From Schistosoma haematobium (taxonomy: Eukaryota > Platyhelminthes > Trematoda > Strigeidida > Schistosomatidae), in assembly GCF_000699445.3 (NCBI RefSeq), contig NC_067201.1:24257033-24321032 (forward strand): a stretch of 64,000 nt of DNA, in the 5' to 3' direction. The notes beneath the pieces are model-generated. The model was not told the DNA's origin, did no database searches, and worked only from the letters and a program-made list of their open reading frames with translations. How positions within the stretch are numbered: position 1 is the stretch's first letter; the number at the start of each line of letters is the position of its first letter. A program made the translations under genes and the position numbers. Positions 20,976 through 34,474 of this stretch are shown one piece after another.

Positions 20976-21447
20976 TTTATTTACTTATTTGAACATATAA
21001 ATATTTGTACAAAGAGGCACCAAATACATTTGCACCACATAAATCATTCTATTTATGTGAGGGCTGCTATACTGCCCGAGACCAGACCACGTGGTTTTCT
21101 TAGGGGGCCACACCCCGAGCCTTTGACCTAAAAGTCTAGTTCACAAGGTAGTGAAGCAACGTCAGGAGATGCAGTTCCATGGTAACCAGTGGGTAATAAT
21201 TGGTTCATACGCCATTTGTTACCTTAGGATCTTAGAGCCCATGTGCACCATTGGTTTGGAATGAGTATTTGCCAAGTGTCTTAGGTGAATCCTCCATATC
21301 CACCAACCCGGTTAAAGTGTCGGGCATTCACTTTTGATGCTCTCAATTTCGTAAACAATAGTAATGCCGCGAGAAGGTATTGAGTAGGACTTCCCTCGCA
21401 GTGATTGTATGCACGTAACTGTGAGAGAGCATTTTTTGGGGGGTCCA
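20976..21447 (-). mobile_element. Family A retroposon, minus orientation
   Basis: It runs from TTTACTTATTTGAACATATA (tail) to GAGAGCATTTTTTGGGGGG. It is nearly full length, including the CACCAACCCGGTTAAAG segment. It lies in the block between the two large copies. Confidence 0.8.
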
Positions 21448-22399
21448 GAATAACACAGTAAAATTGATTGATTCAACAGAGTTGGAAGCAGTTTCTAACT
21501 AAGCAAAATCAATATTTATAATTGCTGTCAAGATATTTGAAAAAATCCCTATTAATTCATATTATTATTATTATGAACTGATGACAACAGCTTTTAATTA
21601 TGTCATTATTAGTCTATATATTTGAGAAGGTTCAGTTACATGAAGAAATTATGATGAATGTAATGTTCTGTCTGAGCTGGATGGTTCAATTATGAAAATT
21701 GTATTATTCGTTGAACAATATCATCAGGTTTCAACTTGTCATGGTAAAATTTAAAAAAAAAACACGACTTAATGACGCTTAACTATTTAGAATGTAAAGA
21801 GGTAATTTTTAAGGGAATATTCGAATTGGAACTTTACAGTCCATGTTTAATTTGACTAACTATCTGTCAAGACAGTTCTGTCGTATGGGGTCGAAACTTG
21901 GAGAACTACGAAAATCATCATACAGAAGATACAAGTGTTTATTAACAGTTAACTATGCAAGATACTTCGTATCCGTTGGCCAGACACTATGAGCAACAAC
22001 CTACTGTGGAAGAGAACAAACGAGATCCCAGTGGAGGAAGAAATCAAGAAGGAGCGCTGGAAGTGGATGCGACACACATTGAGGAAAGCACCCAACTGCG
22101 TCATCAACGCAAACCTTCACATGGAATCCTCAACGTCAAAGGAGAAGAGGAAGACCAAAGAACACATTACGTCGAGAAATGGAGACAAACATGAGAAGAA
22201 TAAACAACAATTGGATAGAACTAAAAAGGAAGGCCCGGGACAGAGTGGGTTGAAGAATGCTGATCAACGGCCTATGCTCCTCCATTGGGACTAACAGGCA
22301 TAAGTAAGTATCCGTTAAATGTAATGGGGTAATATCTTCCATTTCATAATGAATCCATTTAAAGTAAACAAACAAGCATAAATGATGAAAAAATCTTAC

Positions 22400-22480
22400 C
22401 GCATTTGACCATTCTTCTGAAATAGGTACACGTGCATCAACTTCCAATTGAAATAATGAGTCGTTTAGTATTCTTTGTAA
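22400..22480 (-). CDS. UTP20: UTP20 exon w15, copy 2
   Basis: The exon is 81 bp (27 codons), acceptor AAAAAATTTAG, donor GTAAGA, phase 0 at both ends. The peptide is LQRILNDSLFQ then LEVDARVPISEEWSNA. It lies where UTP20 has SISLASCHQLHSKFL, immediately before the LLFLAKVLY-type helix encoded by w16. Exon w16 at 20521-20655 is the next exon downstream on the minus strand. Confidence 0.75.
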
Positions 22481-25158
22481 CTAAATTTTTTTAAAGAGAG
22501 AAATTGGCAAAGTGAAAGCAACACAAGAAATGAAGGAAAACAAATCTTGATATGTAGATGATGATGCTCGGTTGTATGTTGAGATCCATTTGAATGAAGA
22601 GTATGATGAGATTAGATGTATGTCACTAGGTAAAGATGGCGAATCAGTTGATGAGGGTGTAATAGTTGAGATATGTATTACTCATACCTTGAACACATAA
22701 TACTGACCAGTGTAGGTGTATGTATGAAGAAAGTTGATGGGAAATATTAAATTAAGATGTAATATTAATACATGAAGTTATTAACCTAGAATTGTTCACA
22801 GTTAAGCAGATATATTCACTCTTTATTCCTTAGTATATAATTCATTCCCTGGTAACTATTCATCAGAATCTCTTTACTGAACAAAACTAATTTTATACAG
22901 TAAGGAATTAAGTATTAGCATCAGAAGAGATTTTATGGATATTATAGTAATTTTAATAGTTAAGGTCATGAGTCAATTGAAGCTAGACCACCATGAAAAA
23001 TTTGGAAGCATTGAATGGCTGTTTCATCCTAGTGTGGGACTCCTCCTTGGCAGAGCGCATCCACGAACCTGCCTCGTGAGATTCAAACCCAGGATATATC
23101 GGCCCGTTGAAAAAATGGACAAACAATATCCTACTACTACATGTTTAGTGTTAAATAGAAGTCAGGTAGTATCGATAAGAAACCATACACAATAACTGTA
23201 ATCATGAGGAAAGCAATGTTCTCTGTTGTATTTGAACTTATAATAGTCAGTGCGACAGTCAGGGATGTCAAGTTATTGATCATAAAAAGAAATCCTTATC
23301 AATAAAGTCTATCCGAGATATTAAGAATAGATAACACGAAAGTGGTTACTATGAAGCGATCGAATCTGCTACCTTAACATGATTAGAGTTGTCTGTTATG
23401 ATGATCCGATTTTTCACCACCTATAGTAAGCCAGTATTTTCATAGGCTTTTAGCAATACACATAGATAAGCTGTTATAACTTGTGGCCTGTGTGCATTGA
23501 TATTGTACAACGTAACGTAACGATACCGCCAATTAGAGAGCAGTGACTTATCGATCGGACCAATGACGCGTAAAACCCGTACAAACAGTCTAGAGTCCGC
23601 CTAGCCCAACCAGTTAAATCCAGAACACCAATTTCAGCCTCTGCAATATCGAATCATTTATTTCAAGCATACTGGGTTTATATACTAACCAGACAGACCA
23701 TACCGTACCATAAAATATGAAACAACATTTGTACAAGAATTAGTCAAATGTGGCTGTGAATGAGGGAGGTAGTAATTAATAGACAAGGTATAATTCAAGA
23801 ATGTAAAATCGTATAGTAACAATTCATAGGTCAAAATGAAGCTCATAATAAGACGGACACGAATATGTATAGTTTAGTTATATAACAATTATACGATAAA
23901 AATATACACATAGTATTGGTCCATAAATGGATCCCAAAAGTTACCATGCTTATCGGGGCATAAGATAAGCGAAACTACCGTCAATCTAGTCTTGATTTCT
24001 AATACTTCAAGTATCTTTTCATGTGATATGGACAACGGGAAAGTGAAAATCTTCTATACACCTTTAACAGCATTTACGTATAACATATCACTGCTTTTTC
24101 ATTTCAAAATGAATCCGTTTAAAGAAAACAAACAAACAAAATGGTAGAGAAATCTTACCACATTTGACCATTCTTTTGTAATAGGTACATATGCATCAGC
24201 GCATTGCTCTCAAATGCCCTGGTACGGCCAAGAGTGGGGAGAGTCCGCTCTCCCTCTCCAAATACTCTCTCACATGGTCATGTGCATACAACCACTGACA
24301 GGGAACCCCTACCCACTGCCTTGTCGTGATGGGGATGTTGTTTATGAAATTGAGAGAATGAAAAGTGAATGTCCGACACTTTAACCGGATTCATGGATAT
24401 AGAGAATCCACCTAAGAGAGTTAGAAAACCATGATTCCAAATCAATGGTGCACATTGGCTGACTCCAGTATCCTGAAGGAACAAATGGAGTATGAACCAA
24501 TTGTTGATTGCTGCCCACTATGTGATTGCATCTTCTTGAGTTACTACTCTACTACCTTGTGAATTAGACCTTTGTTTGTTTGTTTGTTTGGACACGTAAA
24601 TATTAGTACAAGAGGGCACCAAATATATATGCACCACACTTTTGTGTGAGGGCTGTGATACTGCCCGGGTGCCCAAACCGAAGCAGTAGGTTATCTTAGG
24701 GGGCCATTCCCCGAGCCTTTGACCTAAAGGTCTAACCCACATGGCAGTGGAGCATCATGAGGGGATGCAGTCCCATGGTAGCCGGTGACCAAGGAATTGG
24801 TTCATACTTCATTTGTTCCTTCAGGGTACTGGAGACCATGTGCACCATTGGTTTGGAATCCGGTTAAAGCGCCGGACATTCGCTTTTCGTCCTCTCATTT
24901 TCATAAACAACACCCCCGCCACGAGAAGGCAGTGAGTAGGACTTCGCTGACAGAGGCTGTATACGCGTGGCCTTGTGAGAGCATTTCGAGAGGGAAGGCT
25001 GGCCCACGCCACTCTCGGCCATACCAGGGCATTTGGGGGCGAATCAGACCTTTATATCAAAGGTTCCGGGTGAAGCCCCTTTCCCCTAAGAAAACCTACC
25101 TGGCCCCACCCTGCTAGTATCTATGTTTATGTGTTTAAATAAAAAATAATGAACTTAC

Positions 25159-25741
25159 TATTTTATTGAAATTTGTTTTATTTTTTGTAATTTTTAAATA
25201 TAGCTGATCGAACATTTAAACCAGATAATTCAGTATCTATATTATTATTATTATTCTCATTGAGTTGTTTTATAAAACGATCTTGATTTGTAATGATTTC
25301 TAATTTTAATAATAAATTTAAACAACGTGTTGCCCATTCACGTGTTTCACGATGTCCTACAATTAATAAACTCATTTTTTTAGTTTTATTTTCTATATTC
25401 TTTGTTGTTGTGGTGGGGGTGGGGGTGGTTGTTGTTGTTTCCATAGAGAATAATGTACTATATTGTTCACGACGTTTATTCAATTTCTTACGATGTTTCT
25501 TTGATTGAAATTCAGTGATTGGACATAATTGATTATTATTATTATTATTATTATTATATTTAGGTCCATTTAATAGAATACGCCAAAATGAGGATAATTT
25601 AATTGATGATATATATGTATTGATATTGTTATCTGATGTATTCGGTGAATCTACTGTTGTTGATTCAGTGATTAACTGATAAACCAATTTTAAAGCATGC
25701 TCTAATGTATGAGCAACTAAGAAATATTGGTTGTCAATAGC
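25159..25741 (-). CDS. UTP20: UTP20 exon w14, copy 2
   Basis: The exon is 583 bp, acceptor TTTTTACAAAG, donor GTAAGT. It should be 582 bp, because both flanking junctions are phase 0. The peptide FLVAHTLEHALKLVYQLITE ... HRETREWATRCLNLLLKLEI matches the UTP20 C-terminal region in which RLLFSFLTLITKL is followed by HxHxWVxxAAxxxxGLLF. It carries poly-Asn and a Thr/Pro microsatellite. An in-frame TAA occurs after IFKNYKK. Removing one A of the preceding A5 run would keep the frame open to the consensus donor. Confidence 0.85.
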
Positions 25742-28700
25742 CTTTGTAAAAAAAGAGAAATAAGATAAGATAAAAGAGATAAGCATTTGATAAAGAATAT
25801 AATAGATAATACTATTTTTAATATAGTTGGACTATTCACGAGACCATAGCAACCGATGGTTAGAGACTTTGAATGACATGACTCAAAATCGTTTGCAATG
25901 GTGTAGGTGCATTCACACTTTTTGTGTTCTACTGAATTCTAATCTTCTGAATTTTTCATGTCCCTTTCTTTTTCTCTTTCCAAATTTATTTCATTGGATT
26001 ATACTCTTTGAATAACATCTTCAAACTCGAGATTATACTTTTACTACCTCTACCACTATGGGATTTGAATCCACAACTGCATCTCTGTGTTAATGTGGTA
26101 TATCAACTTGGACTGATGTACGTACGTACGAAGTTCTATGTCGTTAATTGACTGACTGATAATTGAACTTTGATCAGTACTGAAAGTCAAGACGTAAATT
26201 TCATCCTATTCGAGATGTATCTCATTATTTAATAAATTGTAACATACAACTATTTAGGATGTATAGATATTTCAATCTTGAATATTAACAATTTGATCAT
26301 ACAAATAGTCACTTTTGATTAGACTGAAGTATTTCTATCATTAATTCTTTTGTTTGAGTAGTATCGTTTTTAAACAATAAATCAAATGTAGTCTCTTAAT
26401 GATAAAATTGTTCAGTTGACTGTTTTAACCATAAGCCCCCAAATGGTACGGCCGAGAGTAGGGAGAGTCCGCTCTCCCTCTTCAAATGCTCTCACATGGC
26501 CATACGTATACAGCTACTGAAAGGAAGTCCTATTCATTGCCTTCTCGCCTTTGCGATGTTGTTTACGAAATTGAGAGGACCGAAAAGCTAATGTTCGGTG
26601 CTTCAATGGTGTTGGTGGATATAAAAGATTAACCTAGTGAAGTTGGGAAACCCTCATTCCAAACCAATCGTGTATATGGGCTCCCGTATCCTCAAGGAAC
26701 AAATGATGTATGAACCAATCGTTAGTTACCGGCTACCATAGGACTGCATCTCCTAACGTTGCTCCACTGCCTTTTGGATCAGATCTTTAGGTGGAAGGCT
26801 CCAGGTGTGGCTTCGTAAGGAAACCACGTGGTTCGGTTTGGGCGCCCGGACAGTATCAACGCTGACACACAAATCAAGTGACTTGTGTTGCGCATATATA
26901 TATTCGGTGCCCCTTTGTACAAATGTTTGTATTTAAATAAATAAGTGTAACCATAAAATCACTGTGATACAATTAGTTAGTGACACACACTCATACAGGC
27001 CTCTATTTCGCTTGAATATATTTGCAAATAGTATCCTCTAAAACAAAAATATAGTTTTGGAGATAATAAATTCAGTACATCATCATCAGATTGATTAACC
27101 TTTCGTTTAATTCAAAAGTAACAATGTTGTTCAATACTGATATATTAAATCCAAACAACTGGATACTGGTTTTCGGAATGTAAGATCGTGGATGCGCACT
27201 GCTAAGGAGTCCCACAATAGGACGAAACGGCCGTCCAGTGCTTCCAGGCTTTCCATGGTGGTCTAGCTTCAACTGACTCATGATCTTAACCATTGAAAAT
27301 ACTACAATCTCCACAAAAACGCATCAGATCTAACATAGCATATGATTATGTCAAATGCATTACTTTATTTCTTATGGTTGTACTCAGCAGTTATGTGATC
27401 ATTTTGAATGCCTTGTATGTTATATCTCAATAATTTGCCTATTTACTCAGTCCTATTTCATTATTCTGTTGATCGATAAATATTTGAGACGTGCTGATTA
27501 AGCGACATGTTGGACTCATTTCAATGAAATGCATATCTAGACAGTTATAATAATATACTCCTGGATTCATTTCATCATGATTCTAGTTATCACTGTCGAT
27601 CTACATTAAACACAACAAAGCGAAACTATAATTTATAAACGAACCAATCAGATTCAGGATGATAGGTCTCAGATTTTGGTGCGGAATTCATTCACCCAAT
27701 TGTCTAAGTAGAGTCCTGACATTTTATCTGATATCAGTTTGTGATGGAAATCATAAATCTGATTCCTAACCCTAACCAACAATTGTAAATCATAATCCTT
27801 ACTCTTCATAATGCTTTATAACCATCATTTAGCCATAGTAAGTAGGTGGACAATCTCAAGGTCACTTTAACGTCCCTCAAAGGTCGTCCATAAATTATAG
27901 TCTCACCCACAACAACAACAACCAAATCGTCTTCTTCTGGTGATAATAACATGATATAGATTGTTCCGCGTAAACGGTCGTTGTAACACGCTGATTGAAA
28001 CATTCTTAGCCAATCAAAACAAGCGGATAAATTGGGAAGAACCTCGTATCTTTCTATGAAATAGCTTCCTCATCATATGTTATGTACTAATTTGAGAAGT
28101 ATAGTGTCTGAAGAATACTAAACAAAAGAATGAACCAAGTCAAATAAATAAGATTTAACAGATGACAATCTAATACTGATATTGTTTCAATTGAATTATG
28201 CTCATTTAATCCTATAGTATATGGATTCTGTTTAACACTGTTGTGAATTTCACTTGGTTTAATTGTTTAAATATACATTCAAGAACATTTGCATTTGTGT
28301 TCTGAATTAATCTAGTCGTCTTTGGTTATGGAGTGAAATAGTACAACAGATAAAGAAAATTTAAGTATTTTCTATGTATAACTAGATTGAAATGTCATAC
28401 CATTGTCGAATAGTTTAAGCGTGAGCAATCACAATCATACATGATATCGAATCTATACAGTTTGTAGATCTCGTTGCAAGCATGATACCTGTAGCCCTCA
28501 AATGATGAATTAAGATCTAATAATCGAGATTTCCAATTTCAGTTGAATCAGAATGGGTAGTGAACCTAGTGGTTAATAGCACCAAGCTCTTGTAACTTAA
28601 CCTTTATACTCACCTTAATATTAAATTCCTTACTAAGTGATAAACTGGATGATTTTTCAATGTACATGTCTATTACTCGCACGTTTTAGTGTAAGCAATT

Positions 28701-29071
28701 TGTGGACATTATTGCATTTTATAGTGTACGTCTCAAACTTAAAGTCATGAAACATTGAACAGCTTTGCCATTTTAGTATGAAACTTTTCAGAAATATGAC
28801 ACAAGACTAGGAGGCTCTAGAAAAATTATTATTATGTGGGCGAGACTATCGTTTATGAACAAACCAATCACGTATAAGATAACAGGTAACGGATTTTGGC
28901 GCAAAAATTCACTCAACCATTTGGATAAATAGAGTTTTGTCATTAAAGCTGATATCAGTTCGTGATGAAAACTCTAAATGTAATTCCTAACTATAAATGA
29001 TAATTCTAATTCCTCACACTGGTTTATAACCCTCACTTAGTTATTAGGTGAACACTCTTAAGGTCACTTTA

Positions 29072-29723
29072 GTATCTGTTATATCCGAGTTGAGATTAAG
29101 TTACAGGTAACTTCCGAGGACTATTCATGGACTAATATTCTTATTGTATAACTACTCAACAATTACATTACGTATATTTATATTCCTCTTATTGTAAGCT
29201 TTATTTTGACCTATAATTTATTATTGTACGATTTACGGTTCTTAAGTTATGTTCAGTTTATTAACTACTGCCTCCCTCATTCACAGCCACTTTTTGGGCT
29301 TATTTGTGTACAAATATTATTTCCTATTTTATGGTACGTTGCGGTTTGTCTGATTGATATATAAACCAAGTATGTCTGAAATAAATGATCTGCTCTGATT
29401 CTGGTCTGATCTGCTCTGATTCGGAAGCTGGTATCTTGTTCTGGACTCAAGTGGAAGGGCTCGTAGGACATAGGACCAATAAGGACACTAAACTGCCCAC
29501 ACCGGTTGAAACGTCATTGGTTGGCCTAGTGCGAAGATTCGTATAAGTCGTATTCGGATTGGTAGATAAGTCGTGTGATCGAAAAGTCAGACATCCAAGG
29601 TCATAACAATTGGCGACGGGGTGGAGAAAAGTTTTGAACCCTCAACTTCAAGGTCATAACAATTGGCGACAGGGATTTTGGCAAAAACAAAATAATTGGG
29701 AGACGCAAGGTCATAACAGTATC
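29072..29723 (+). mobile_element. Solo LTR at the orthologous site in copy 2
   Basis: A 642-bp LTR (29077-29718) is flanked by the same GTATC repeats (29072-29076, 29719-29723). Its left part has 5'-LTR alleles (ATTACGTATA, TATATTCC, the 21-bp duplication, TATCTTG). Its right end has the 3'-LTR allele GGGAGACG. It is therefore the expected product of recombination between the two LTRs of a full element such as the one kept in copy 1. Confidence 0.92.
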
Positions 29724-30480
29724 ACTCAAAAGTCGTCCATAAATTATGGTCTCACCTTAATGTTCACTGTTGAAGAACTACATATAGAGATGAAACTTTT
29801 GTTTAGTCTTTAATAATTTCAGATGGGTTTTGTGGATATTATAGTAATTTCAATGGTTAAGATCATGAGTCAGTTGAAGCTAGACCAACACGGAAAACCT
29901 GGAAGCACTGGACGGCCGTTTCGTCCTATTGTGAGACTCCTCAGCAGTGCGTACCCACGACCTCGCCCCCTGCGAGATTCGAACCCAAGACCTACTGGTT
30001 TCACGCGCGAGCACTTAACCACTAGACCACTGAGCCGGCATCCAACGGTGTTAATGTCTAACTTCAACTAATCCACGGAATTGAGCGACACATTCACCAT
30101 TGTCTTCAGTGAGTTACTATCTCACAACAGACCTGGTTGAACTCCACTGGTCACTACTTCTCAATAGAACTCCAGGATATACCTCTTAAAGCCAGTCACT
30201 AGTGAGCATATGTTGAATAATATCAGATAGGTTTTGTGGATATTATAGTAATTTCAATGGTTAAGATCATGAATCAATAGAAGCTAGACCATCATGGAAA
30301 ACCTAGAAGCACTGAACGGCCGTTTCGTCGTATTGTGGGACTCCTCAGCAGTGCGCATCCACGACCTCGACCCCTGTGTGATTCAAACCCAGGACCTACT
30401 GGTCTAACTAAGATCAATTCGCCATGTAACTAGTAAATTACTCATTTCAATGAAATGAAGGGTTTCTTTGAAATACTTAC

Positions 30481-32546
30481 CGATTTTGAACATTTAAGTT
30501 CTTTGTTAGATGATGTTGAATGAGATTGTATAGTATCATTAGAATGTTTATTATTTTCAATATTTTCATTATTAAATGTAGCAGAAGTAAATGGATCAAC
30601 ATTTGTATCTTCATCATAATCTAAATCTACATTGTCAACTTCATCATCATCATCATCATCACTGAAATCTATATCTTCTTCATTATGATCTTTTGACAAT
30701 TTCGAAGTATCATCATCATTATCATCATCGTCGTCGTCGTCTGAATAAAGATTTGTAGGCAATTCTATTTCACTCATCCATTTCGCATCCTCTTTTATAA
30801 TTTTTGATAAATTACATTCTTCTTTTGGTGTTTTCATAGATCTCTTATTATATAATTCATTTAAACCAGTAGATATCATTAATAATGTATTGGATTGTAT
30901 GAATCGATCTAATTGGATCATACCACATGGTAATATATCATTACTGATAATATCAATTAATTGATTACGATATTGTTTAATCACTATAGTTAATGGACTA
31001 TTATATAATGATATAATGATTTGTAAACTAAGTAAACGTGCTGAACATCTTGTCATTGGTGGAGCAATTAAAAAGCTTAGAATATAATCATTTAAATAAT
31101 GATGTACTAAATCTAATGGTAATTTATTAAATAATAAATTAAGAAAATTTAATAAAATCCGACGACATTTCCTTGACGATTCACGTTCAATAGCAACGCT
31201 AACATTTAAAAAAATCATTTCATCTAAATATTGATTTTGTTTACCAATAAAACGTGTGATTGGTAATTGATCAATAAGATGATGCAATAAATCAATTGCT
31301 GATAATCGTCCAATTGATTTTTTATATTCTAATTGTTTTATATAAAATTGTAGAAATTGTTGTAGAAATTTTAATTGATGTGGATAATTTAATAAAAATG
31401 TTATTAAACAATTACATGATTGTTTACGTATTTGTTCCGACGATGATGTAATCGATAATAATTGTAATCGATAAAATAGATTTAGTAAACGTTGTCCACC
31501 ACCACTACCAGTTTTGGGATCATAATTATGATCAGATAATTTAGCAATAATTAATCCTTTATTATTCATTGATAAATTAGGATCTTTTATAAAAGTTAAA
31601 GCATCATTTTCATTCGTTTGAATAATTGGATCACGTAAACGACGTTTTAATATTGAATTAAATAATGTTAATGATGAATTCATTGATTCATTTTGATTAT
31701 GCGTTAATTCAATATCAACAATATTTAATAAAGTTAATAATTGTATTTTAGATAATGGATAATTATATTGATGATTAACTAATAAAGCTAATGTACAATA
31801 TAAATTTTTAGTAAAATATTGTGCATGACAACTAATGGATCCAATTTTATTTGAGAATAAATATGATTGATTACTTAATAGATTAAATAATTGATTACCA
31901 ATTATATGGATATATTCAGAAAATTTCGGTATTTGATTGATTATTGATTTGGATGATGTAATCAATAAAAATAATCGTATACATTTAATAGTGATATTTA
32001 AAACTTGAATATATTTCGATTGAAGACATGTAATAATCGATGGAAGAAATTGATTTAATAATTGTAAATCATTTAATTGATCTTGTTTTAACCATTGATA
32101 ACGTATTAGACCAATAAATAAAGATAAACCACAACATACTAATAAATATGATTGTTTTAAACCAGATTGTGTAATCAATGAATGATATTCACGTTTTGGT
32201 TCATAATCTAATTCTAAATATTTCCAACGTGGTTCTAATAATTTCGATTGAGGTTGATACCAACCGGTGATCGTGTTACTATGCTGATGTGGATCATCAT
32301 GATGATGATCAGTATCGATTATTGTTGTTGTATTGGTTTCATTGAAATCTAGATTAGTGATTGTAATTTCTTCAAGATTATCATGAACTAATTGTTGAAA
32401 TAATTCAATAATAAGATTTAAATGAGATTGAATATATTTATTAGAAAATAATCCAGTTTTCATTGGAAGACGTGTTAATGTACATTCAAGTCTAGCTAAT
32501 GCTTTATGTCGAAATCGTATACCACAACCGACAGAATCATTTGATG

Positions 32547-32586
<40 letters not shown>

Positions 32587-34474
32587 GAATATGGATCCAA
32601 GTGAAGTACCGGATGCAGCACAATGAAGTGCCATTTTAATATCTGTAAATAATTGAATAATACCTTTATTTGATAATAATCTACATAAACGTGTAACACC
32701 TTCTGGAGATTTAAATCCATTTCCTTCAGGTAAATCCATATGAATAGATCCATTTAATTCATTCATATTTGTATTTGATAATTTAGCTGAACGTCTTGAA
32801 TCAATTTCTTCAGCTAATCGTCCAATCATTTCATCTAAATAAAGTCGACTCATAATACGACCAATATAATCTAATTGACCAGATTTATAAGATACTTCAC
32901 CGGATATGATAGCTTGTTCTACTTCATTGAATACACGATGTAATGTATATAATCTTACTTGCCAATATGTATAACCACCACGATCTAATTGTTGATGAAC
33001 AATATCAAATAATTTATCTAAACTTTTACTTGGACCTAATAATCGTCCAATACGTGATAATGATTTGATTGCTTCATAACGTATTTGATAATTTATATCA
33101 CGTGATGGTCTTAAAATATCCATAATACGTAAAATAAGATGAGGTAAACGTGATTCAAGATATCCTGATGGTAAACGTCTTAGCAACATCACTAATGATA
33201 TAACTAATGAGATTTTCAATGGTTGATTCTGATTATTATTATCCTTTTTTTGATGCTGATTATTATTATTATTCATTAATTCAGTAGTATTATTGGTTTT
33301 TATTGGTTTAATGATAAATGGTTCTAATCGTTTAATCACATTAAGCATATAATTAAGAATCATTGAATTTTCTCCTTGTTCAGTACAAACTTTTTGTTTC
33401 CTCTTTAAATGATCATCAATATCTTGTTTCTTTTTTGGTTTCTTCATCATCCATTTGTTCTCTATCGTCGTCGTCGTCGCCGTCGTCGTCATCATCATTA
33501 TCATCATTAGTATCTATTGAAGTATTCCATTTCGGTGGTTGAAATGCATCAATTATACGTATCATAATTTGTGATATTAAATGAATATTTATACATGAAT
33601 TTAATCGATGAATTATTGATTCTATTAAAAATCGATAATATTTCCAATCAAAATGTTTTGCTATCCCTTCTATAGCATCTAAACAATAATCAATTAATTT
33701 TTTATGATTATCTAATAAATTATTATTATTAGTATTATTATAATCAATAGATGAATTGAATTCTGATTCTAAATAAAACCATATAATTGGTAAAAAGATA
33801 TTACGTAAATCTTTTTGTGATATAGGGAAATTGTTCCTATTACCCCTATTGTTACTGTGATTATTAGTTGCTAAGTGATTATTCAATTGACGACGTGATA
33901 TAATCGTTAATGGATTATGTAAGAACAATGCTAAACGACGTATTGCACAACATTGACGTATTAATGTACCACTTTGTAAATTCATATAAAAATCATTATT
34001 CATTGAATAATTATCTAATAATAATGCTAATGAATAAAATCTTCTCCTTAATTGATATGTACGTATAATACAATTTAATAAACGTAATAAATGTAAACGT
34101 TTTGTACTAGATAATACACTTATATCTTGTAAATATTTCATTAAATTTAACCATAAACATTTAATAATTAATTCATGATAATATTGATCTGTATCTATGG
34201 TAACATTTGGATCTAGTTTTTGTTTCATTAATAATCTTGATTGAATAGATTCAATACAATGTATTGTATAATCTAATGCAATATCACGTAAATGTAATTC
34301 ATCATGACTTATTGTATAAATAGCACAATTTAAACCAGCTTGATGTAAATATAATAATTGTTCTGGTGGATTATTGATTTTTATTAATATACATAATTCA
34401 ATAAGTAAATTGTAACCATTAGCACGTTGATGAATATCTGGTTGATCAATATGTGTAAAATCCCATGAATTTAA
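30481..34474 (-). CDS. UTP20: UTP20 giant exon w13, copy 2
   Basis: This is an exon of about 4.0 kb (3,994 bp), acceptor TTTTTTGTAG, donor GTAAGT. Both neighbouring junctions are phase 0, so 3,993 bp (1,331 codons) is expected. One extra A in an A6 run near 33,440 splits it into two overlapping frames, 34474-33416 and 33507-30481. It encodes the UTP20 core: a segment SRIGRLLGPSK and LYTLHRVFNE like the family ILTRG...LHVLxYTLHxLL, then LDEMIGRLAEEIDSRRSAK matching FGExAEEKE...EARRSKS. Next come LILKRRLRDPII, LLNYP, QLEYK and a C-terminal Asp-rich domain. Poly-Asn and poly-Asp tracts interrupt it. Confidence 0.95.

Larger units (their letters stand above)
20173..21817. other. Junction block between the two large copies
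   Basis: This block has no second copy in the window. It contains exon w16, an AAT microsatellite, a family B fragment and a family A copy; the remainder (21,448-21,817) is AT-rich intron with nothing recognisable. Gene order places it downstream (left, minus sense) of exon w15 at 22,400. It belongs with copy 2, and its copy-1 partner should lie left of base 1. Confidence 0.8.

Noticed and set aside
33416..33507. Programmed ribosomal frameshift in the acidic tract of exon w13
   Set aside because: No slippery heptamer with downstream structure is evident, and a one-base error in an A run explains it more simply.
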